Below are positions 58,483-64,000 of a stretch of DNA of 64,000 nucleotides, piece after piece. The DNA comes from Nanobdellota archaeon (GTDB taxonomy: Archaea; Nanobdellota; Nanobdellia; Woesearchaeales; UBA9642): contig JAKAKR010000014.1 of the NCBI GenBank assembly GCA_021813435.1, positions 1-64,000 of the forward strand. The letters run 5' to 3'. Made by a program: the position numbers and the translations under genes. The notes below the pieces were generated by a model, which was not told the DNA's origin, did not search any database, and was given only the letters and a program-made list of their open reading frames with translations. The first letter of the stretch is position 1; each line of letters starts with the position of its first letter.

Positions 58483-58589
58483 GCTGAAGTTAACAATTGT
58501 TAATTTATAAATGTTGTGGTGCTGTTGCAATATACTATCCTTTACCCCACTCAAAACCCTCAGGGATACCGCAGTGATGCCGATCCTAT

Positions 58590-59018
58590 TCAATCAAAAT
58601 GATCCTCGTAAGAAAAATTCTTGCGGAATCCCTCAAAAGTGCAACCCTGCTTTTTCTCGATGATATTTCCGTCGAGAAAATCACGGTAGCGATTGACGAG
58701 ATTGCAGCAGTCGGTGCATCGCCGGAAATCTGTTCCGATCTCGATCTGGAATTCCTTCTCATTGATCTTGACCAATCGCGTCGGTGTTGTCGATTCCTGC
58801 GTGAAGTAATTATGGATATTTTCGACAAACCGATTGTCAGTGATGGCCTCAGAAAGCGTCAAATGCAGGATGCATCTTTTCGGCGCAGTCATCTGCACGA
58901 ATTCCTTGGTGGCATGCATGCACCTTCCAGTCTTCATCTTCCGGATATTCTCTTCTTTTGCCTGCAAAGCGGATTTTGATATCTTGAGGCTCCCGTCAGG
59001 ATTGAATGCAAACATCAT
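58590..59018 (-). CDS. Cys-containing protein, unknown
   Basis: The 142-residue protein begins MMFAFNPDGSLKISKSALQA, a start seen in other unassigned archaeal proteins. It is basic with beta segments and has cysteines in GRCMHA, KRCILH, RRCTDCC and GCTFEG. CTTTTATAGG about 23-30 nt before the ATG at 59018 supports this start over a longer reading. A nucleic acid role is possible. Confidence 0.6.
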   Translation of the reverse strand: MMFAFNPDGSLKISKSALQAKEENIRKMKTGRCMHATKEFVQMTAPKRCILHLTLSEAITDNRFVENIHNYFTQESTTPTRLVKINEKEFQIEIGTDFRRCTDCCNLVNRYRDFLDGNIIEKKQGCTFEGFRKNFSYEDHFD

Positions 59019-59080
59019 GGACGCGAGCAGTGGTCCTATAAAAGTGTTTTGGATCTGACGCAAGCTATTATCGCAAGGCG

Positions 59081-59545
59081 TCAATCACTGCGGCATGATT
59101 CGCGCGCATCATAATGCGCAGTGGTGTTGCGATAGATCTCAGTTGCGGTATGCACAAGAATTGTGGTCGCATTCATATCGATGATGTAGCGGTGCGTCGT
59201 AGTGTCGTTTGCAAGACAGGCCCGCAGTATCAGGATCGGATGATTCTCTTCATTTGCAAGCGTCAATTTTTTGGAGAATGTAGTATTGTAATGAGTGATA
59301 TTGTCCCCGGATTGCTGCAATGCCTGCGCGATAAGCGCTCTTGCAGCATCCAATTGGACCGCAGTCGGAGGGATTGCTTTGGATTCAGTGTAGGATTCCC
59401 GGATAAGATCAAGACCGATGATGACAATGAATATCATGACAATGATGATGGATGTTACCTTCAAGAGCTTACTTCGGGAAGGATTTTTTGCAGAAGCTGC
59501 CGGTGCAGTCCTCATGCGCTTTTTTTGTGCAGTGCTCTTGTTCAT
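59081..59545 (-). CDS. Membrane-anchored secreted protein
   Basis: The 154-residue protein has a basic Lys/Arg/Ala N-terminus, one TM segment at about 30-49 and a polar external domain with several Asn-x-Thr sites and two cysteines. It overlaps the PAP2-like gene by 4 nt and is probably co-transcribed with it. No family is recognised. Confidence 0.6.
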   Translation of the reverse strand: MNKSTAQKKRMRTAPAASAKNPSRSKLLKVTSIIIVMIFIVIIGLDLIRESYTESKAIPPTAVQLDAARALIAQALQQSGDNITHYNTTFSKKLTLANEENHPILILRACLANDTTTHRYIIDMNATTILVHTATEIYRNTTAHYDARESCRSD

Positions 59546-60192
59546 GTTCTCCTCGTTGTTTTTTGTTTTCTTCTTATCTTTTGGTCTTTTCCGCTGAATA
59601 AGGGATGGCCGATCATGAAAATGCCATAGGTGATAAAGTATGCACTGGCGACATCAATCGAGTAGTGGACATGCATGAAAAGGACTGTTATTGCAAGAAT
59701 GATCGACGCTGCAAGCATGAAGTATCGTATCCTGCTCTCCCGGAATACCAGAAATCCGAGAAAGGGAAGACCGGCGTGTCCGGAAAAGAATAAGTCATTG
59801 GAGTATGTCAGGAATTGGAGAAATCCCTGCGCAGCAACAGGTATTGCGCCGATTGGCGCCTTAAGATGTGTAAGGATGATGAATGCAGACCTGACGAGCA
59901 CAAAAAGGCTGAGCATACCGAGCGCGTAATGGAATTTTTTAGGATTGAATAATAAGGGGTATATGAGATATACCGCAAGGACAAGCAGGATTCCCCAGAC
60001 AAAAAGAAAACTTAAATCAATGGTCGGGATTGCGTCAAGGATAAGATCCGGTACTGACACTGCATTGACCTCGTCAACATACCTGCTCGAGACAGTGAGC
60101 GCCACAAAGGATATTGCAAGAAAGAGCATTGCAAGCAGGATCTTACTCTTGTGCTCGATGATATCTTTTTTCCATTCGCTGAATCGTGTCAC
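59542..60192 (-). CDS. PAP2-like (sphingomyelin-synthase type) membrane phosphatase
   Basis: The 216-residue protein has six TM segments and the late motif DLFFSGHAGLPFLGF ... HVHYSIDVASAYFI, with the two His and Asp of the PAP2_C/sphingomyelin-synthase family. It probably transfers or removes a lipid phosphate head group. GAGGAT spaced 5 nt favours a GTG start at 60192; a TTG at 60198 is possible. It lies 68 nt after zwf. Confidence 0.82.
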   Translation of the reverse strand: MTRFSEWKKDIIEHKSKILLAMLFLAISFVALTVSSRYVDEVNAVSVPDLILDAIPTIDLSFLFVWGILLVLAVYLIYPLLFNPKKFHYALGMLSLFVLVRSAFIILTHLKAPIGAIPVAAQGFLQFLTYSNDLFFSGHAGLPFLGFLVFRESRIRYFMLAASIILAITVLFMHVHYSIDVASAYFITYGIFMIGHPLFSGKDQKIRRKQKTTRRT

Positions 60193-60260
60193 GTGCAATC
60201 CTCTTGCACAGTCATATCCGGGTCATCATGATAGGCGTTCATTGTTCTTTGCAGTGGGGT

Positions 60261-61571
60261 TTATACTGCGGATTCTATCCGCGAACCCTTGGCGTAGATT
60301 ATGGGCTTTGGCATCTGTGTTCTGATGGTATCGACGAGTTTCCAGGCGCTTGCAAGTTCTGGTTCTGTGATGAAGAGTGTCTTTTGTCCCTTGATGCATT
60401 CTTCAAGGATGATTTCATAACTCTCCGGGCTGTTTGCGCTGAATGCGCATTCCTTGCAGAAGTTCATGTTGACATGAGCGATGTCCATATTGCTTGCAGG
60501 AACAAGCGTATTCATGTGAAAAGTGATGTCCTGCGTCGGCTGCACATGCAACACCAATCGGTTCGGGTTTGTCTTGATATCGCAGTAGATAGTGCAGGGC
60601 TCTTTCTTGTAATTGATCTCAATCAATGCATAGCGCTCTGCAAGGTTTTTTCCAGTCATGAGAATGATCTTTGTTCCTTTCCAGCGTTTTGATTTTGATG
60701 CAAGTTCAAGTTTGACAAGTGTCTCCGTATCTGAATGGGTTTTTCCATATTTCTGTATCTCATCAAGATACCCGGCGTATTGCCCCACGCTGATTTTTGC
60801 AAGCGACAATGCCTTGAGTGCATTGCGTTTTTTCTCATGGACATCCTCAGGCGTAATGCTTTGCGGCGCGTCCATGATGACTAGAGAGAGCATCTGGAGG
60901 AGATGGTTTTGGATCATGTCCCGCACTGCCCCGGAATTATCATAATATTCTATCCGATCGCCGACCCCCATATTCTCGCTGACAATGATCTTGATGGAGT
61001 CAATGAACGCAGAATTCCAGGTTCGCTCAAAGAAGGGATTGGCGAGTCGCAATGCAAGAATATTCTGCACAGTCTCCTTGCCCAAGTAATGATCGACCCT
61101 AAAGATGTCTTTCTCATCAAAATATTTGGTGAGGGATTTGTTTAATTGCTGTGATGATTTAAGGTCATAGCCGAAAGGCTTTTCAATCATAATCCTGTTG
61201 AATACTGCAGTATCAGTGCAGCAGTGCGAGATCTTTTTTGCGACATCCTTGAAATAGGACGGGCTGATGGCAAGATAGAACAATCTTCCGACAGTATCCG
61301 CGTCCTCGATTTGCGCAAGCAGCGGCCCAAGATCAGTAAGGCTCTTTTTTTGCGTGAAATCTGCCTGGAGATAATGGAGCGTGATATGCGCATTTGCCTC
61401 GAATCCGACAATTTCAGCATATGCTTTTGCGTCAAGCGGCCTTCTGCCGGTCGCGATGACCTGCACTCGGTCAATGACCTTGCGTTGGGTGAGCGCGAGG
61501 ATTGCAGGCAGAAGCTTTTTTTTGGCAAGATCGCCCGTCCCGCCGAGTATGACAATAGTGATGTTTTTCAT
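60261..61571 (-). CDS. zwf: Glucose-6-phosphate 1-dehydrogenase
   Basis: The enzyme oxidises glucose 6-phosphate to 6-phosphogluconolactone with NADP or NAD. The 436-residue protein begins with the nucleotide-binding IVILGGTGDLAKKKLLPAI and carries RVDHYLGKETVQN, the active-site His/Lys segment. It is shorter than the usual 480-510 residues, mainly at the C-terminus. It is bacterial type. Its start overlaps the pgl stop (ATGA), placing gnd-pgl-zwf in one operon. Confidence 0.93.
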   Translation of the reverse strand: MKNITIVILGGTGDLAKKKLLPAILALTQRKVIDRVQVIATGRRPLDAKAYAEIVGFEANAHITLHYLQADFTQKKSLTDLGPLLAQIEDADTVGRLFYLAISPSYFKDVAKKISHCCTDTAVFNRIMIEKPFGYDLKSSQQLNKSLTKYFDEKDIFRVDHYLGKETVQNILALRLANPFFERTWNSAFIDSIKIIVSENMGVGDRIEYYDNSGAVRDMIQNHLLQMLSLVIMDAPQSITPEDVHEKKRNALKALSLAKISVGQYAGYLDEIQKYGKTHSDTETLVKLELASKSKRWKGTKIILMTGKNLAERYALIEINYKKEPCTIYCDIKTNPNRLVLHVQPTQDITFHMNTLVPASNMDIAHVNMNFCKECAFSANSPESYEIILEECIKGQKTLFITEPELASAWKLVDTIRTQMPKPIIYAKGSRIESAV

Positions 61572-62272
61572 GTGTCCACCAACAGATTCGTATAGATAAC
61601 CGCGTTTTTCGCTTTTCCTGCAATCTTTGCAGGACAATCAATGATTGCAACAGTCTTATCATTAAATTTATGGAATGCTGCCTGTTTTCCATCACCGATA
61701 AATAAGAGCACGATGAATGCGTTTGCGATAAGTTCGACGCTTGCAGTCATCCGGTCCTGCGGGGGCTTTGGACTGTCATGCAGGGTGATGAATCTTCTTC
61801 CGGAAACGCTGAGCGCATGGTGATGCGGGTATAATGCGCCGATATGCCCGTCTTCGCCGCTCGAGACAAGGACAATATCAAACATCCCGCCATATGCTTC
61901 AAGAAGTTTTTGGTATTTTCCGCTGCCCTGATCATCAGTGTTTTTGTCTGTGATGAATGGGTGCAGGTTTTCCTGCGGCAATATCTTGCGCACGACAAGC
62001 TTTGCGGCAAATGACCCTTTGATGAGACGAAAATTGCTTTCAGGATCACTTGTCTCGACCAGGCGTTCATCGACAAGAAAGATGTGGATTTTTTTCCAAA
62101 CCGGATCTGTGCTTTGAGAGAATTCTTCGTAAACTCCGCTCACGCTTCTCCCGCCAGGAAGCGCCATGATAACTCTTTCTTTTTGTTCTGCGATGATTCT
62201 TGCCTGCGCAAGTATTGTTTCTGCTGTTTTTTTTGCAAGCGTCTTCTCGTCCTGTTCAAAGATGATGTTCAT
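61568..62272 (-). CDS. pgl: 6-Phosphogluconolactonase
   Basis: The 234-residue enzyme hydrolyses the lactone made by Zwf. It has ALPGGRSV, the FLVDERLV motif, and SSGEDGHIGALYPHH, the DevB/Pgl catalytic region. The start at 62272 has AGGAT upstream; an ATG at 62287 is possible. It lies 40 nt after gnd and overlaps zwf by 4 nt. Confidence 0.92.
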   Translation of the reverse strand: MNIIFEQDEKTLAKKTAETILAQARIIAEQKERVIMALPGGRSVSGVYEEFSQSTDPVWKKIHIFLVDERLVETSDPESNFRLIKGSFAAKLVVRKILPQENLHPFITDKNTDDQGSGKYQKLLEAYGGMFDIVLVSSGEDGHIGALYPHHHALSVSGRRFITLHDSPKPPQDRMTASVELIANAFIVLLFIGDGKQAAFHKFNDKTVAIIDCPAKIAGKAKNAVIYTNLLVDT

Positions 62273-62312
62273 GATGGAATCCTGCATAATACTCTGCAGT
62301 CAGAGGATATTG

Positions 62313-63203
62313 TCATTTTTTCTGGACTGCGTGGCCGCCGAATTCATTGCGGACTGCTGCAATGGTCCGTTTGCCGAGTGTGAATTTATTTGACTTGTCC
62401 CTTCTGATCCTTACTGCAACATCAAATGCTGGTGCGTAACCCTGCACGCTCTTCTTGGTTGCTTCAAGTTCCTCGATGGTGACACTGCCGATGGCTGTTC
62501 CGATATGCTTGAAATCCGGCCGCTCCAATGCCTTGGTCGTAAGTTCCAAAAGCCAGCTGCGTACGACTGACGCAGGCTCCCAGACTTTTGTAGCCTTTGC
62601 AATCTTGATGGGATGCTTGAATTTGCTTAAGAGTTCAACCCCTTCTGCAAGTCCCTGCAGGTAGGTATACTCGACGATATTATGTACGCTCTTGACAAAG
62701 TGTCCGCTGCCTGTAGGACCGAAATATCCATATCCATTCTTTGGCGCAAGCGCCTTGCATAATGGCTCAATGGTCTTGAATTCTTCTTTTGGCCCGCCGA
62801 CCATGAGTGTGTATCCATTCTTGAGTCCCCATACTCCTCCAGAGACTCCGCAATCAAAAAAATGTATCCCGGGTTTCTTGCACCATGCCGCGTGTTTTTC
62901 TGCATTCTTATAGAAATCGTTTGCCCCATCGATGATGATATCGCCTTTTCGTAATTGGGGGAGTAATTCCTTGATCATGTCATCAGTAGGTTTTCCTGCA
63001 GGAAGCATGAGCCAGATGATCTTTCGCGCAGGAAGTTTTGCAATAAATTCGCTCGGGGTTGCGGCGCCTATTGCGCCTTTTTTTACTGCCTCTTTGACTT
63101 TATCCTGCGACCGATTGTATGCTACGACCTGTATGCCGTGTTTGAGCAGTCGCTGGGTCATGGGCGCGCCCATGCGTCCAAGTCCGATGAATCCGATCTT
63201 CAT
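62313..63203 (-). CDS. gnd: 6-Phosphogluconate dehydrogenase, short form
   Basis: The enzyme makes ribulose 5-phosphate with CO2. The 296-residue protein begins MKIGFIGLGRMGAPMTQRLL, has the substrate motif FDCGVSGGVWG and GSGHFVKSVHNIVEYT with the catalytic Lys, and matches the short, usually NAD-dependent type rather than the 470-residue form. GGTGGA before the ATG at 63203 fixes the start. It is the first gene of the operon. Confidence 0.9.
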   Translation of the reverse strand: MKIGFIGLGRMGAPMTQRLLKHGIQVVAYNRSQDKVKEAVKKGAIGAATPSEFIAKLPARKIIWLMLPAGKPTDDMIKELLPQLRKGDIIIDGANDFYKNAEKHAAWCKKPGIHFFDCGVSGGVWGLKNGYTLMVGGPKEEFKTIEPLCKALAPKNGYGYFGPTGSGHFVKSVHNIVEYTYLQGLAEGVELLSKFKHPIKIAKATKVWEPASVVRSWLLELTTKALERPDFKHIGTAIGSVTIEELEATKKSVQGYAPAFDVAVRIRRDKSNKFTLGKRTIAAVRNEFGGHAVQKK

Positions 63204-63298
63204 AGTATCCACCTGCCATAATCCTTTTCTTTCTTGACATCACGATTATTTATAAAACTAATGAAAGAACAGTCCTACGCGTTGCACTAGGTATACGC

Positions 63299-63544
63299 TT
63301 ATTTCTCGATAAAGCAATAGAGCGCGTACACGACTGCAAGATATGCAAGTATCCTGATAATGATGAGGACTGTCGTGAGTCCTAGGCTAAGGATTGTTGC
63401 AAGATGCGAAAGTCCGAAAAACCCGAATGCAATCGCGATAAACAGCGGCACCTTATCCTTGCGTTTTGCATACCCCACGAACCCTAGTATCACGATAATG
63501 ATACAGAGTACAAGATTTACCAAAGAGACTGGATCCCAGTTCAT
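63299..63544 (-). CDS. Small membrane protein (three TM segments)
   Basis: The 81-residue protein has three TM segments (about 6-24, 33-52, 57-78) with the loop YAKRKDKVP. Similar proteins are common in archaea, without function. GGGGGTG lies 5-11 nt before the ATG at 63544, a strong ribosome binding site. It lies 95 nt from gnd on the same strand. Confidence 0.6.
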   Translation of the reverse strand: MNWDPVSLVNLVLCIIIVILGFVGYAKRKDKVPLFIAIAFGFFGLSHLATILSLGLTTVLIIIRILAYLAVVYALYCFIEK

Positions 63545-63698
63545 GATAACACCCCCACGATATACTATGGTATGTCACTTCTGGAAGCGCCGATATATAA
63601 ATTTACTGATGAAAAAGAAGAACAACTATTTTTTAGGGTCAGCGCATTACTGCACCGGTTTTGTGTGCGGGCAATATGTACTTGAACAGATGTTCATT

Positions 63699-64000
63699 TC
63701 ATTTTCCAGAATATGCGCGTTTCAGTTTTGCAATATCAATCTTCTTCATTTGAAGCAATGCCTGTGTTACACGCTGTGCCTTTTTTGGATCCTTATCAGA
63801 CGTGAGCTTTTCCACTATTTCAGGGACGATCTGCCATGATAGACCATATTTATCCTTTAGCCAGCCGCACTGCTCTGCTTCAGGTGCTGCCGAGAGTTTC
63901 GTCCAATAATAGTCTATCTCCTTTTGTGTCTTGCAAGATATGACGAACGATACTGCTTTGTTTAATTTGAAGAATGGTCCTGCACTCATCAGTGTTAATC
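63699..64000 (-). CDS. VOC-family (PhnB-like) protein, truncated by window end
   Basis: The visible part has AVSFVISCKTQKEIDYYWTK, then GWLKDKYGLSWQIVPEIV and the DPKKAQRVTQALLQMKKIDI end typical of PhnB/VOC proteins. The frame stays open through the window edge, so the N-terminal half lies beyond it; the Met at 63989 is internal. The substrate is unknown. Confidence 0.85.
   Translation of the reverse strand, partial: LTLMSAGPFFKLNKAVSFVISCKTQKEIDYYWTKLSAAPEAEQCGWLKDKYGLSWQIVPEIVEKLTSDKDPKKAQRVTQALLQMKKIDIAKLKRAYSGK

Noticed and set aside
58260..58496. 78-residue ORF in the frame overlapping the Ser/Tyr-rich gene
   Set aside because: The TATA-to-start distance fits the other frame, so only one was kept.

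Overview
The window comes from an archaeon. It encodes TFB, aIF6, prefoldin alpha, an archaeal-type FtsY, an Lhr helicase, AlaX and eL41. Three of its five tRNA genes carry introns at position 37/38, and many genes have a TATA box about 25 nt before a start codon with no leader. Small size of many genes, many short zinc-ribbon or single-membrane-segment proteins, class III (pilin-like) signal peptides, and bacterial-type enzymes unusual in archaea (Lgt, RadC, Zwf/Pgl/Gnd, L,D-transpeptidase-like and RelA/SpoT-like proteins) suggest a DPANN-type archaeon, perhaps Woesearchaeota or Pacearchaeota. The phylum is an inference.

Layout. 1-10.9 kb: two pilin-like proteins, tpiA, a candidate structured RNA (2377-2567), a CxxCxxCC protein, lgt, a NYN nuclease, ileS, and an Mtq2 methyltransferase fused to a COG2112-like kinase. 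Two copies of a hairpin element with an identical 13-nt loop lie at 1.5 and 5.7 kb. 10.9-16.1 kb: a minus-strand cluster of mostly unrecognised genes built around an L,D-transpeptidase and an apparently degenerate paralogue, plus a PD-(D/E)XK protein. 16.1-20.2 kb: tfb, another pilin-like protein, a NUDIX protein, and tRNA-Arg, -Val, -Gly, -Ile(UAU) and -Glu. 20.2-25.4 kb: a small RelA/SpoT-like gene beside a duplicated tRNA-Glu 3' end, eL41, scpA, and the conserved aif6-pfdA-ftsY string, whose FtsY carries an inserted histidine-phosphatase domain. 25.4-28.3 kb: an ABC exporter pair, MazG-like and isochorismatase-like enzymes.

28.3-39.2 kb is an AT-rich accessory island. It holds a RelE-type toxin-antitoxin pair between direct repeats, radC, a PIN gene, an HTH regulator with a palindromic operator, and then one long minus-strand cassette: deoxyinosine glycosylase, zinc ribbon, membrane protein, GIY-YIG, RecB-like nuclease, HEPN-like protein, and type III restriction-modification mod (frameshifted) and res. 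This compact eight-gene cassette is the best candidate for an undescribed defence-type system.

39.4-64 kb is mostly core sequence: lhr, thioredoxin with an HTH partner, small zinc and acidic proteins, metallophosphoesterase, AlaX, DUF4416, a membrane-anchored HTH protein, a secreted coiled-coil protein with a lipoprotein next to it (a plausible Lgt substrate), JAMM and U32 proteins, an ABC exporter, exonuclease III, HIT and low-molecular-weight phosphatase, and a gnd-pgl-zwf operon encoding a complete oxidative pentose phosphate branch. The last gene (VOC family) runs off the window end.
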